Shown here: positions 54,154 through 63,385 of the stretch, in pieces
Layout: each line of letters opens with the position of its first letter
Numbering within the stretch: position 1 is the stretch's first letter
DNA from: Gemmatimonadota bacterium
Lineage (GTDB): Bacteria > Gemmatimonadota > Gemmatimonadetes > Gemmatimonadales > GWC2-71-9
Assembly (NCBI GenBank): GCA_040388535.1
Contig: JAZKBR010000008.1
Coordinates: 1 to 64,000 of the forward strand
Direction: 5' to 3'
DNA length: 64,000 nucleotides
Notes under the pieces: model-generated
Told to the model about the DNA's origin: nothing
The model's input: only the letters and a program-made list of their open reading frames with translations
The model's database searches: none
Made by a program: the position numbers and the translations under genes

Positions 54154-55451
54154 CAGCCCTCCCTTCTCTCTTCTCCCTTCTCCCTTCTCGCAGCTTCCCG
54201 CCACCCAATGTCCCCGCGAAACTGCATCCCCTCGAAACGAATGCTCTCGGCGGCGCGCCGACTGGCGGACTGCGCCTCGGCGAACGTCGCGGCGACAGCG
54301 GTCACTGCGAAGACGCGCCCGCCGTTCGTTACGAGGGTGCCGTCCTCCCGGGAGGCCGTGCCCGCGTGGTAGACGGTGACGCCCTCGGCGAAGCGCTCGG
54401 GGAGCGTGATCGGGTCACCCTTTCGTGGCGCATCGGGGTAGCCTGCCGCCGCAACGACCGTGGTCACTGCGGCCGCGTCACGCAGGGTAAGCTCGGGCAG
54501 TGCTGCACCGCGAGCCGCGGCGTCGAGCAGCGCAGTCAGACCGGAGCCAACCAGCGGCAGGACTACCTCGGTCTCGGGATCGCCGAGTCGGCAATTGAAT
54601 TCCACCACGTTCGGTGTGCCGTCGGGATGGAGCATCAACCCGGCATAGAGCACCCCGCAGAATGGCGCACCGCGTCGTTCGAGTTCGGCGAGCGCGGGGA
54701 GCAGAACCTCTCGCTCCACGCGCGCGAGCAGGGCAGGGGAAGTAAGCGCGACCGGAGCGTACGCGCCCATCCCGCCGGTGTTGGGGCCGAGATCGCCTTC
54801 GCCGAGCCGCTTGTGGTCCTGGGCCGGCGGCAGGATGCGCACTTCGCGGCCGTTGGTGACGGCCAGCACCGAAAGCTCTTCTCCGACCAGAAACGACTCG
54901 ATCACGACGACATCGCCCGCGGCGCCGAATTGATGCTCACCCAGCATTGACCTCACCGTGTGAGCGGCTTCGTCGCGGGTCTCGCAGACGACGGCGCCCT
55001 TGCCGGCCGCGAGGCCTGATGCCTTCACGACCAGCGGCTCGGCATGCGTGTCGATGTACGCGAGGGCGGCAGCCAGATCGGTGAAGGTGGCGCTCGCCGC
55101 GGTGGGAATCCCGGCGGCCGCCATCACATCCTTCGCGAAGGCCTTCGACGCCTCTATTTGTGCTGCGGCGGCCCCCGGCCCGAACACGGCGATCCCCGCC
55201 GTGCGCAGCCGATCGGCGAGTCCGAGTGCCAGCGGGACTTCGGGACCGACGACGACGAGGTCGATCGAGAGGAACGCGGCGGCATCGGTGAGGCGGTCGA
55301 GATCATCGGCCGCGATCGGCAGGTTGGTAGCCAGCTGGGCCGTTCCCGGGTTGCCCGGGGCGACGTAGATCAGGTGGGACGGATCATCGGCAGCGAGGGC
55401 GTGGACGAGTGCGTGTTCGCGGCCCCCGCCGCCGACGATGAGCAACTTCAC
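54153..55451 (-). CDS. purD: Phosphoribosylamine-glycine ligase
   Basis: ATP-grasp enzyme of purine synthesis (432 residues): 5-phosphoribosylamine + glycine to GAR. Motifs: VGGGGREHAL at the start, VVKASGLAAGKGAVV, HKRLGEGDLGPNTGGMGAYAP and VVEFNCRLGDPETEVVLPLV. Its normal end should be near FRGDIGWREAA; beyond this the frame runs through four heptamer units and adds a charged tail (RREKGEERREG) up to the stop that overlaps mutM. The GTG start overlaps the M48 peptidase stop. Confidence 0.96.
   Translation of the reverse strand: MKLLIVGGGGREHALVHALAADDPSHLIYVAPGNPGTAQLATNLPIAADDLDRLTDAAAFLSIDLVVVGPEVPLALGLADRLRTAGIAVFGPGAAAAQIEASKAFAKDVMAAAGIPTAASATFTDLAAALAYIDTHAEPLVVKASGLAAGKGAVVCETRDEAAHTVRSMLGEHQFGAAGDVVVIESFLVGEELSVLAVTNGREVRILPPAQDHKRLGEGDLGPNTGGMGAYAPVALTSPALLARVEREVLLPALAELERRGAPFCGVLYAGLMLHPDGTPNVVEFNCRLGDPETEVVLPLVGSGLTALLDAAARGAALPELTLRDAAAVTTVVAAAGYPDAPRKGDPITLPERFAEGVTVYHAGTASREDGTLVTNGGRVFAVTAVAATFAEAQSASRRAAESIRFEGMQFRGDIGWREAARREKGEERREG
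54162..54189. repeat. Translated CCTTCTC heptamer array at the purD 3' end
   Basis: Four units (CCTTCTC, TCTTCTC, CCTTCTC, CCTTCTC as read on the plus strand) lie within the last codons of purD, just before the overlapping mutM start. Confidence 0.9.
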
Positions 55452-56473
55452 GCGGAGCCTTTCGCGCGCGCTTCCTGATAGGCTTCCTTCGCCTTCTCGC
55501 CGGCGCGCTTCGCGGCATTCTTGATGTGATCCACGGTGTCCTTGAACTCCGCCTTGTAGTGCGCCGCCGCGTCGCGCATATCGTCGCGCAGTGGGCGATC
55601 GGCCTCGGGCGTCCCGCGACGGATGTACTCGCCCCGGATGATCCGCTCGTATTCGCCCGCCTGCACCCAGCGCTGCACTTCTGCGGCGCGCACGACATTC
55701 ATCGGGTGCGTGAGCGCCAGCGTCGCGACAATCTTGTAGACGATGTCGAGCCCGTCGTTGGACGCGGCGTATTCATTCGCCTGCTGCATGAACGGTTCGA
55801 GATTCAGGTCGCCAGGGCGGATGTTCGCGGTGTTGCCGCCGCCAGCCATCTTCATGAAGAGCCGCATGGTGGCCGCGAGATCCTGCGAACCGAGCAGGCC
55901 CGCACGATCGGCCGAAAGCTCTGATTTCCGCGACCACTCGAGGAACGCCATCTTCACGGGCAGCAGGATGATGCTCGCGAGCACTGGCAACACGCCGAGT
56001 GACACCAGCAGCATGATCTCGGCGATGGTACGGTAGAGCGAGTGCCCGCTCATCACGTGACCAAGCTCGTGCGCGAGCAGGACTCGCTGCTCATCGATGT
56101 CGAGCAGCTCGAGCGCCGAACTGTGAATCACGATGAAGGGGTTGTCGATGCCGTAAGCGCCGGCGTTGAACACGGGAGTCTGGGTGACGTAAAGCTCGGG
56201 GATCACTTCCCAGCCGAAGGTCGAGCAGTTCTCGACGTGCAATCCCCAGAGCGTCGGGAACTGGGTCGGCCCCACGCGAACGGCGTTGCCCTGGAAGAGC
56301 AGCTGGATGCCTCGCTCACCACCAAGGATGCCGAGAATCTTGCGAATGATTTCGTCGACGCCAGGAATGGCGCGGAGCGATTGGAGGGCGGCGCGATCGG
56401 CTGGATGTTCCCACGAGACGGCAGCAATCTCGGGCAAGGCGACGCGCGGACGGGCGGCAGGCAACGAGGTCAT
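55448..56473 (-). CDS. M48 family zinc metallopeptidase
   Basis: A 341-residue membrane-associated M48 peptidase, distinct from HtpX above. The zinc motif HELGH in VLLAHELGHVMSGHSLYRTI lies near residue 135, followed by a hydrophobic hairpin (IMLLVSLGVLPVLASIILLP). The third-ligand region is SELSADRAGLL. The C-terminal third is helical and charged (HIKNAAKRAGEKAKEAYQEA). No signal peptide, so the topology is uncertain. ATG 56473 is preferred to the GTG one codon earlier. First gene of a run with purD and mutM. Confidence 0.9.
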   Translation of the reverse strand: MTSLPAARPRVALPEIAAVSWEHPADRAALQSLRAIPGVDEIIRKILGILGGERGIQLLFQGNAVRVGPTQFPTLWGLHVENCSTFGWEVIPELYVTQTPVFNAGAYGIDNPFIVIHSSALELLDIDEQRVLLAHELGHVMSGHSLYRTIAEIMLLVSLGVLPVLASIILLPVKMAFLEWSRKSELSADRAGLLGSQDLAATMRLFMKMAGGGNTANIRPGDLNLEPFMQQANEYAASNDGLDIVYKIVATLALTHPMNVVRAAEVQRWVQAGEYERIIRGEYIRRGTPEADRPLRDDMRDAAAHYKAEFKDTVDHIKNAAKRAGEKAKEAYQEARAKGSA

Positions 56474-56541
56474 CACGAGCTCGACAGTTGGGGACTCACA
56501 ATCCTACGCAGTCGGCCGGGGTTCTGTTTCACGATGCACCA

Positions 56542-57711
56542 TCAGACCGCCATCGCCTGATCGAGGTCGGCCATCAGGTCGTCGATGTCCTCGATCCCGA
56601 CCGAGAGCCGGACCAGGGAGTCGGTGAGCCCCATTTCGTCGCGCATCGCCTTGGGGACCGAAGCGTGGGTCATCGAGGCCGGGTGCCCCACCAGCGACTC
56701 CACCCCGCCCAGCGACTCGGCGAGCGAGAAGATCTTCGTGGCTTCCACCATCCGCTTCGCCTTGGCGACATCCCCCAGCTCGATCGACAGCATCCCGCCG
56801 AAGTCGCTCATCTGGCGGCTGGCGAGGGCGTGCTGCGGATGATCGGCCAGACCAGGGTAATAGACGCGCACCACATCCTTCCGTTCCGAGAGCCACTGGG
56901 CCAGCCGCCTGGCGCTGCGGCAGTGGGCCTTCATCCGCAGCGGCAGGGTCTTGACGCCGCGCAGGGCGAGCCAGCAATCGAACGGGCCCGGGACGCCACC
57001 AGCGGCGTTCTGGAGGAAGCCGAGCTGCTCGCCGAGGTCGTCGCGTCCGGTAATCAGGGCGCCACCCACCATATCCGAGTGCCCGTTGAGGTACTTGGTG
57101 GTGGAGTGCAGCACGATATCGGCGCCGAAGGAGAGCGGGCGCTGGAGGATCGGCGTCGCGAAGGTGTTGTCGACCACGAAGAGCAGCCCCAGGGCCTGCG
57201 CCAGGTCGCCCACGGCACGCAGGTCGGTGAGGAACATCATCGGATTCGTCGGCGTCTCGCAGAAGAGCATTTTCGTGGTCGGCCGCAGGGCGCCTTCGAT
57301 GTTCCGGATCTCGCGCATGTCGACAAAAGTGAACTCGAGCCCGAAGCGCTCATAAACGCGCTGCATCAGCCGATGACTACCGCCGTAGATGTTCGCGCCG
57401 ACCACGACGTGATCGCCCTTGTTGAGGAGCTTGAGGGTGGTGTCGAGCGCCGCCAGACCCGAGCCGAAGGCGAAGCCGTGGCTCCCCCCTTCGAGGGCGG
57501 TCAGGCAGCGCTCGAGGGTCTCGCGCGTGGGGTTCTGGGTACGGGCGTATTCGTAGCCCGCGTGGGGTGACCCGAGTGCGTCCTGGATATAGGTGGACGT
57601 CTGGTAGATCGGTGGCATGACCGCACCCGCCAGCGGGTCGGGCTGGTGACCCGCGTGGACCGCCAGAGTAGCGAGTCGGTGAGCGGGATCTGTATGTGCG
57701 AGTCGAGTCAT
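56542..57711 (-). CDS. PLP-dependent trans-sulfuration enzyme (cystathionine gamma-synthase/lyase)
   Basis: Cys/Met-metabolism PLP enzyme of 389 residues. The Schiff-base lysine is in HSTTKYLNGHSDMVGG; substrate and cofactor sites are YEYARTQNPTRETLE, FGSGLAALDTTL and ETPTNPM. The C-terminus has SLAESLGGVESLVGHPASMTH and RLSVGIED. It could be cystathionine gamma-synthase, gamma-lyase or an O-acetylhomoserine-utilising enzyme; motifs alone do not decide. ATG 57711 is chosen because the family start follows at once (LATLAVHAGHQPDP). Confidence 0.93.
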   Translation of the reverse strand: MTRLAHTDPAHRLATLAVHAGHQPDPLAGAVMPPIYQTSTYIQDALGSPHAGYEYARTQNPTRETLERCLTALEGGSHGFAFGSGLAALDTTLKLLNKGDHVVVGANIYGGSHRLMQRVYERFGLEFTFVDMREIRNIEGALRPTTKMLFCETPTNPMMFLTDLRAVGDLAQALGLLFVVDNTFATPILQRPLSFGADIVLHSTTKYLNGHSDMVGGALITGRDDLGEQLGFLQNAAGGVPGPFDCWLALRGVKTLPLRMKAHCRSARRLAQWLSERKDVVRVYYPGLADHPQHALASRQMSDFGGMLSIELGDVAKAKRMVEATKIFSLAESLGGVESLVGHPASMTHASVPKAMRDEMGLTDSLVRLSVGIEDIDDLMADLDQAMAV

Positions 57712-57774
57712 GGTGGTGCCCGGCGAAAGGAGGCGGAAGGTTATGCCCCGCCTCAAGTTGGGGCAACCCGCTGA

Positions 57775-57803
57775 TTGTCGGGACCGGCCGCCCCCGGTAC
57801 TTT
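57775..57803 (+). promoter_or_regulatory. Predicted promoter of the HD-GYP regulator, possibly leaderless
   Basis: TTGTCG (57775-57780) and TACTTT (57798-57803) are separated by exactly 17 bp. Transcription would begin near 57810, at or next to the ATG codons at 57808 and 57812; no SD is visible. Confidence 0.5.
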
Positions 57804-57811
57804 TTTCATGG

Positions 57812-58879
57812 ATGGCCTCCCTGAACCCTGCTGCCTCCGGACCCGAGACCGAGCGCATCCTCGTCGTCGACAACGATGAGTACGTTCGGCGCGTCCTGAC
57901 CCGGGCTTTGGCCATCGACGGCTATGAGACCTACGAGGCCGAGGGGACCGAGCAGGCCCTGGCACTGCTGGAGGAGCTGGGCGGAGTACCGCTGGTGCTG
58001 AGCGACATCCACATGCCGGGGCGCGATGGCGTCGCCTTGCTCGTGGATGTGATGGCCAAGTACCCCGATACCGCCGTAGTGATGCTCACCGGCGACGCCG
58101 ACGTCGCCATGGCGGTGGAAAGTCTCAAACTCGGCGCACTCGACTATCTCGCCAAGCCGGTGCTGGTCGAGGAGCTGCAGCAACGGGTTCGTCGCGCGCT
58201 CGACAAGCGCCGGATGACAATCCAGTTCCGCGACCTGCAGAAGAACTACCAGGAAGATCTCGAGCGACAGGTCAGCGAACTCTCCCGCAAGAACCAGGAG
58301 ATGTTCCTCGCCCAGGTCCAGATGGCAGTGCGGATGCTGGAAGCCAAGGACCAGTACACCCGCGGTCACTCCCACCGCGTCGCCATGTACGCCGAGGCGA
58401 CCGGCCGGATGATGGGCCTCGATGAAGAACTGGTGCAGCAGATCCGCCTTGGCGGCGAGTTGCACGACGTGGGCAAGATCGGGACGCGCGATGCCGTGCT
58501 CAACAAGCCGGGCGCGCTCACCGACGAGGAATTCGCCGAGATCCGGCGGCACACCACCGACGGTGAGGAGATGCTCTCGGTGCTCCGCGAAGATCACCCC
58601 GAGGTGCTGCACATTGTGCGCTGGCATCACGAACGCCTTGATGGCTCAGGCTTTCCCGATGGGCTGCACGCCGCCGACATTCCGATGACGGCGCGAATCG
58701 TCGCCGTGGTCGATGCCTTCGACGCGATGACCACCACGCGCGCCTATCGCGAGATGCGGAAGCCGGAGCTCGCATTCGAGGAACTCGAGCGTTTTCAGGG
58801 AATGCACTTCGACCCCGACGTGGTGAAGGCGTTCCGCGCGGCCTTCCCCGATCCTTCCCTGTTGCCCTTGCCCACGTGA
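57812..58879 (+). CDS. Response regulator with HD-GYP c-di-GMP phosphodiesterase domain
   Basis: A 355-residue two-domain protein. Receiver: ILVVDNDEYVRRVL, phospho-Asp in VLSDIHMPGRDG, and the Lys in YLAKPVL. After a coiled-coil linker (about 135-175) the HD-GYP domain has HSHRVAMYAEATG, the metal motif ELHDVGKIG, and the GYP loop as HHERLDGSGFP (F in place of Y). Expected to hydrolyse c-di-GMP on phosphorylation. Opposes the GGDEF cyclase at 10 kb. Start at MASLNP; MD- two codons earlier in another frame is not used. Confidence 0.93.
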   Translation: MASLNPAASGPETERILVVDNDEYVRRVLTRALAIDGYETYEAEGTEQALALLEELGGVPLVLSDIHMPGRDGVALLVDVMAKYPDTAVVMLTGDADVAMAVESLKLGALDYLAKPVLVEELQQRVRRALDKRRMTIQFRDLQKNYQEDLERQVSELSRKNQEMFLAQVQMAVRMLEAKDQYTRGHSHRVAMYAEATGRMMGLDEELVQQIRLGGELHDVGKIGTRDAVLNKPGALTDEEFAEIRRHTTDGEEMLSVLREDHPEVLHIVRWHHERLDGSGFPDGLHAADIPMTARIVAVVDAFDAMTTTRAYREMRKPELAFEELERFQGMHFDPDVVKAFRAAFPDPSLLPLPT

Positions 58880-58910
58880 GCCCGCGCTCCAGTCGTGAGA
58901 CCAATCGCCG

Positions 58911-60272
58911 ATGAGTGATACCCTGATGATCTCCGTGTCCGGAATGCGCGGACACGTCGGTACCGACCTCACGCCCGAGCTCGTGGCACGGCACGCCGCG
59001 GCACTGGGCGCCTGGGTGCGCTCCCGTGGCGGACACCGGGTCGTGCTCGGTCGTGATGCCCGGACATCCGGGCCGATGTTCTCGCTCGCTGCAACGGCAG
59101 GATTCCAGTCGGTCGGCGTCGACGTGATCGACATCGGTGTGGTGCCGACCCCGACGGTGCAGATGGCGGTCGAGCATCACCGCGCCGGTGCGGGACTGAT
59201 CATCACGGCGAGTCACAACCCGATCGAGTGGAACGCGCTCAAGTTCGTCGGGCCCGACGGCATCTTCCTCGACGCCGAATCTGGCGCCGTGGTGCGCCGG
59301 CTCGCGGAAGACGGACCGGATCGTGCCGGTTGGGATACCATCGGCAAACTGCTGGCTGATCCCGATGCGATCTCGCGGCATCTCGATGCGGTGCTCGCCT
59401 TGCCAGTGATCGACGTGCCGCTGATTCGCTCGCGCAATTTTCACGTTGCGCTCGACTGCGTGCGCGGCGCTGGTGGTCCGACGATGCTCGCGCTCTTCGA
59501 GCGCCTCGGCGCGCGGGTCAGCGGCATCAACCTCGAGGCCGACGGGCGCTTCCCCCGGGAGCCCGAGCCGATCCCCGAAAACCTCGGTGAACTCGGTGCC
59601 TTCGTGGTGAAGAGTGGCGCCGACCTGGGGATGGCCGTGGACCCTGACGTGGACCGCCTCGCGCTGGTCGACGAGCGTGGCCACCCGATCGGCGAGGACT
59701 ACACCCTCGCCCTCGCCGTTCGCGCCGTGCTCGCCCGGCAACCCCGGAGCGCGGCGACGCCAGCCGTGGTGGTCAATCTTTCGACCTCGCTGGTCGTGGA
59801 AGACGCGGCGCGCGACGGCGGCGCGCGATTCGTCAGGGCGCCGGTGGGCGAGGCCAATGTTGCCCGGAGCATCGTGGCGGAAGGCGCTGTTATTGGCGGA
59901 GAAGGGAATGGCGGGGTGATCCTGCCCGCGCTCCACGTCGGGCGGGATGCCCCGCTGGGGGCGGCCCTCATCTTGCAACAGCTGGCGGCATCCGGACTGG
60001 GGCTGGCAGCACTCGTGGCCGCCTCCCCACGGTACGTAATCGTCAAGGCCAAGTCTCCCCGTGGGGGCGACCTCGAGGCACAGTACGCCGCCCTGCGGGG
60101 GATTTTCCCGGATGCGGCGGTCGATACCCGCGACGGGCTGCGGCTCTCGTGGCCCGATCGCTGGCTGCACGTTCGTCCGTCGGGGACGGAACCTATCGTT
60201 CGACTCATCGCCGAAGCGCCGACTGGTGCCGAGGCCGAAGCTTTGGTGGCGAAGGCCCGCGGGGCGCGCTGA
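58911..60272 (+). CDS. glmM: Phosphoglucosamine mutase (phosphohexomutase family)
   Basis: Alpha-D-phosphohexomutase of 453 residues. The catalytic serine is in ITASHNPIEWNALK, the metal loop in VDPDVDRLAL, the sugar loop in GEGNGGVI and the phosphate loop in RPSGTEPIVRL. The N-terminus (ISVSGMRGHVGTDLTPELV) is of the archaeal-like/ManB type rather than the FGTDGIRG bacterial GlmM type. Function as GlmM is inferred from glmS 31 bp downstream; phosphomannomutase/phosphoglucomutase activity is the alternative. Confidence 0.88.
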   Translation: MSDTLMISVSGMRGHVGTDLTPELVARHAAALGAWVRSRGGHRVVLGRDARTSGPMFSLAATAGFQSVGVDVIDIGVVPTPTVQMAVEHHRAGAGLIITASHNPIEWNALKFVGPDGIFLDAESGAVVRRLAEDGPDRAGWDTIGKLLADPDAISRHLDAVLALPVIDVPLIRSRNFHVALDCVRGAGGPTMLALFERLGARVSGINLEADGRFPREPEPIPENLGELGAFVVKSGADLGMAVDPDVDRLALVDERGHPIGEDYTLALAVRAVLARQPRSAATPAVVVNLSTSLVVEDAARDGGARFVRAPVGEANVARSIVAEGAVIGGEGNGGVILPALHVGRDAPLGAALILQQLAASGLGLAALVAASPRYVIVKAKSPRGGDLEAQYAALRGIFPDAAVDTRDGLRLSWPDRWLHVRPSGTEPIVRLIAEAPTGAEAEALVAKARGAR

Positions 60273-60303
60273 ACGCGCCTCGCCCGAGAGGAGAATCACG
60301 CGC

Positions 60304-62130
60304 ATGTGTGGAATCGTCGGATACGTCGGACCGCGGCAGGCCGCGCCCATCCTGATGGAAGGGCTGCGACGGATGGAATACCGCGGCTATGACTCGGCTG
60401 GCATCGCCGTGCTCAACGGAGATCTGCTCGACGTCCGCAAGGCTGCCGGAAAACTCGGCGTGCTGGCGCAGGAGCTCGTCGGCAAGATGCCAGTGGGTAC
60501 CACCGGCATCGGGCACACGCGCTGGGCGACCCACGGCGGGCCTACCACTCCGAATGCGCATCCGCACCTCGACCAGACCGGCCGGATCGCCCTGATCCAC
60601 AACGGCATCATCGAGAATGCGCCCGCGATCAAGAAGGCGCTGCTCGCGCGCGGTCACACCTTCACTTCCGAGACGGACACCGAGGTGCTGGCGCACCTGG
60701 TGGGCGAGTTCTACGACGGGAACATCGAGGAAGCGGTCGCGGCGGCGCTGCGAGATGTCGATGGCGCCTACGGGATCGCGGTGATCTGCACCGAAGAGCC
60801 GAACACGCTCATTGCGGCGCGCAACGGCTCGCCGATCATCCTCGGCATCGGCGAGGGCGAGAATCTGGTCGCGTCGGATCAGTCGGCGCTGGTGGAGCAC
60901 ACCCGCTCGGTGATCTACCTCGACAACGGCGAAATGGCGGTGGTGACCCCCGAAGGCTATCGGGTCCGCACCCTCACGACGCGTGAAGTCGACAAGCCGA
61001 TCAATCAGATCGAATGGGATCTCGCGACGATCGAGCGCGGCGGCTACGAGCATTTCATGCTCAAGGAGATCTTCGAGCAGCCGGAAAGCCTTGCCAACAC
61101 GATGCGTGGGCACCTGCTCGAGGAGAGCGGCAACGTCCGCGTCTTCGGCCTCAAGATTTCCGACGAGCAGGCGAAGGGAATCAAGCGGATCATCATCACC
61201 GCGTGCGGGACGTCGTGGCACTCGGGGCTGATCGGCAAGTACATGATCGAGGAACTCGCGCGCATCCCCACCGAGGTGGAATACGCCTCGGAATTCCGCT
61301 ATCGCAATCCGATCGTTGACGAACACACGCTGGTCATCGCCATTTCGCAATCGGGCGAAACGGCCGACACCCTCGCCGCGCTGACCGAGGCGAAGAGCCG
61401 TGGCGCGCGCACGGTGGGGCTGGTGAATGTGGTGGGTTCGACCATTGCACGCGAAGTCGATGGCGGACTCTTCCTGCGCTGCGGCCCTGAAGTTGGCGTT
61501 GCGAGCACCAAGGCGTTCACGTCGCAGGTCGCAGCACTGGCGATGGTCACGCTCCGCTTCGCCCGGCTGCGCAACATGTCGCTGCTCGATGGGCAGCGCT
61601 ATGTCGCGGCGCTCAACAAACTGCCGTCACAGATCGCCGAGATCCTCTCCCGCGCCGACGAAGTGAAAGTGCTGGCCGATCGCTTCGCGGATGCGACCAA
61701 CGCGCTCTACCTCGGCCGCGGCGTGAACTTCCCGGCGGCGCTCGAAGGGGCGCTCAAGCTCAAGGAAATTTCCTACGTGCACGCCGAGGGATATCCGGCG
61801 GCCGAGATGAAGCACGGGCCGATCGCGCTGATCGACGAGAATATGCCGGTGGTGGTCGTGGCGCCGCGGGATGCGGTGCACGCCAAGATCGTCTCGAATG
61901 TGCAGGAAGTCCGGGCGCGCGGCGGCAAGGTGATCGCGATCGTGAACGCGGGCGACGAGGAGATCTCTCGCCTGGCCGAGGCCACGTTCATCGTGCCGGA
62001 GACGCTCGACCTGTTGACGCCGATCCTGACGGTGATTCCGCTGCAGCTCTTTTCGTACTATGTCGCGCTGCGTCGCGGGTGCAACGTCGACCAGCCGCGG
62101 AACCTGGCGAAGAGCGTGACGGTCGAGTAA
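60304..62130 (+). CDS. glmS: Glutamine-fructose-6-phosphate aminotransferase (isomerizing)
   Basis: First enzyme of UDP-GlcNAc synthesis (608 residues). The Ntn glutaminase domain begins with Cys1 of CGIVGYVGPRQAA and has HTRWATHGGP. Two SIS domains follow (ACGTSWHSGLIGKYM, SQSGETADTLAAL, VASTKAFTSQV; LGRGVNFPAALEGALKLKEI). C-terminus PRNLAKSVTVE is canonical. AGAGGAGA precedes ATG 60304 by about 9 nt; the longer frame lies in glmM. No glmS ribozyme leader fits in the 31-bp gap. Confidence 0.97.
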   Translation: MCGIVGYVGPRQAAPILMEGLRRMEYRGYDSAGIAVLNGDLLDVRKAAGKLGVLAQELVGKMPVGTTGIGHTRWATHGGPTTPNAHPHLDQTGRIALIHNGIIENAPAIKKALLARGHTFTSETDTEVLAHLVGEFYDGNIEEAVAAALRDVDGAYGIAVICTEEPNTLIAARNGSPIILGIGEGENLVASDQSALVEHTRSVIYLDNGEMAVVTPEGYRVRTLTTREVDKPINQIEWDLATIERGGYEHFMLKEIFEQPESLANTMRGHLLEESGNVRVFGLKISDEQAKGIKRIIITACGTSWHSGLIGKYMIEELARIPTEVEYASEFRYRNPIVDEHTLVIAISQSGETADTLAALTEAKSRGARTVGLVNVVGSTIAREVDGGLFLRCGPEVGVASTKAFTSQVAALAMVTLRFARLRNMSLLDGQRYVAALNKLPSQIAEILSRADEVKVLADRFADATNALYLGRGVNFPAALEGALKLKEISYVHAEGYPAAEMKHGPIALIDENMPVVVVAPRDAVHAKIVSNVQEVRARGGKVIAIVNAGDEEISRLAEATFIVPETLDLLTPILTVIPLQLFSYYVALRRGCNVDQPRNLAKSVTVE

Positions 62131-62171
62131 ACGGACGGCGGCTGAAGTCGCGGCTCGGCTGCCGTTCATCC

Positions 62172-63344
62172 TCATTTCACACTGCGCAAGACGTCAATCC
62201 CCGCCTTCATCGTCGACTGGAATCCCTGTTGATACGCCATCCCGTTGACATCGGAGTCGGTGTTCACGACACCGATGATGGCGGTGTGACGCTCCGGGTC
62301 GAGGTAGAGAAAGGCACGGAAGCCGGCCTGACTCCCCGTGTGACCCACGAAGCGCCGCTCGCCTTCCTTCTCGATGAAGAAGGAGAGCCCCATCCCTTCG
62401 GTGCCGGCCTGCACGATCGGCGTCCACATCCGTTCAAGCGAGGCGTGTGGCAGGATCTCGGCGTACGTTGCCGCGTGCGCGCTATCGCCCGCCGCCGCTC
62501 CCATCAGGAAGCCGGTCCACTTCGCGAGGTCACCTATCGGCGCGTTCCAGCCGCCGTTCGGGATCGTGACCCCGGGGTTGAAGTCGCGACCGTTCGCCTT
62601 GACCGAGCCGTCTTTTTGCACCGTGTAATTGTTCGAGCGCCAGCGCGCGAGGTGATACGGCGTGCTCCCGAAATAGCTCGTGGTAATCCCCAGCGGCGAG
62701 AAGAGATTCTTGGTGACGTAGCTCTCCCACGGATCTCCCGTGATCTGCTCGACGACGCGCGCGAGATAGATGAATCCCGGATTGCTGTAGCCGTACCGCG
62801 AGCCCGGCGCGAACACCAGCTGCATATAGGGCATCATCGCGACCAGCTGCGACCATTCGGTCGGTTCGAACGGCTCCCACGATTCTCCCTTGGTCCACGG
62901 CCAGGTCGGATTCTGCAATCCGGAGGAATGCGACAGCAGCATCCGGATGGTGATCTGGTCCATCGACCCGAAGGTGCTGTGCACCTTGCGCAGATCGGGA
63001 ATCCATTTCGTGATGGCGTCGTCGAGTGTCACCTGATTCCGCTCGATCTGCTGCATCACCGCAATCGCCGTGAGCGTCTTGGTGATCGAGCCCCAGTGCC
63101 AGATCGTCGCGGCCTCGGCCTTCTCGCCGCGCTCCTTGTCGCCGAACCCCACGTAGTGCTCGGCCACGACCTTGCCATCGCGCACGAAGGCGATCCCGCC
63201 ACCCACGAGATGACTCACGGAGGCGAACGAGTCGAGGGCCTGCGTTGCTGCAGGCCAGGCATCGGGAAGGGGCATTGTCGGCTTCTGGCGCTGGGCGCCG
63301 AGCGAGATCGGAAGGAGGGCAAGTGCGACAACGAGGCGGCGCAT
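62172..63344 (-). CDS. Exported serine hydrolase, class C beta-lactamase-like
   Basis: A 390-residue exported protein with signal peptide (MRRLVVALALLPISLGAQ). Catalytic motifs of the beta-lactamase/DD-peptidase-like family: SITK in HWGSITKTLTAI (about Ser86), the YSN triad in YGYSNPGFIYLA and HTG in FVGHTGSQAGFR. WNAPIGDLAKWTGFL is typical of esterase-like members. It could be an esterase, D-aminopeptidase or peptidase; true beta-lactamase activity is unlikely to be the main one. Confidence 0.88.
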   Translation of the reverse strand: MRRLVVALALLPISLGAQRQKPTMPLPDAWPAATQALDSFASVSHLVGGGIAFVRDGKVVAEHYVGFGDKERGEKAEAATIWHWGSITKTLTAIAVMQQIERNQVTLDDAITKWIPDLRKVHSTFGSMDQITIRMLLSHSSGLQNPTWPWTKGESWEPFEPTEWSQLVAMMPYMQLVFAPGSRYGYSNPGFIYLARVVEQITGDPWESYVTKNLFSPLGITTSYFGSTPYHLARWRSNNYTVQKDGSVKANGRDFNPGVTIPNGGWNAPIGDLAKWTGFLMGAAAGDSAHAATYAEILPHASLERMWTPIVQAGTEGMGLSFFIEKEGERRFVGHTGSQAGFRAFLYLDPERHTAIIGVVNTDSDVNGMAYQQGFQSTMKAGIDVLRSVK

Positions 63345-63385
63345 CGGCTGTCCTGGAATGAAGTGGAGTCCACTCCAAGATCCGC

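Noticed and set aside
60273-60303. glmS ribozyme
   Set aside because: The gap before glmS is only 31 bp, and the ribozyme needs about 150 nt.
62172-63344. Antibiotic-resistance beta-lactamase
   Set aside because: SITK, YSN and HTG motifs occur widely in esterase- and peptidase-like relatives, and the context gives no sign of resistance.
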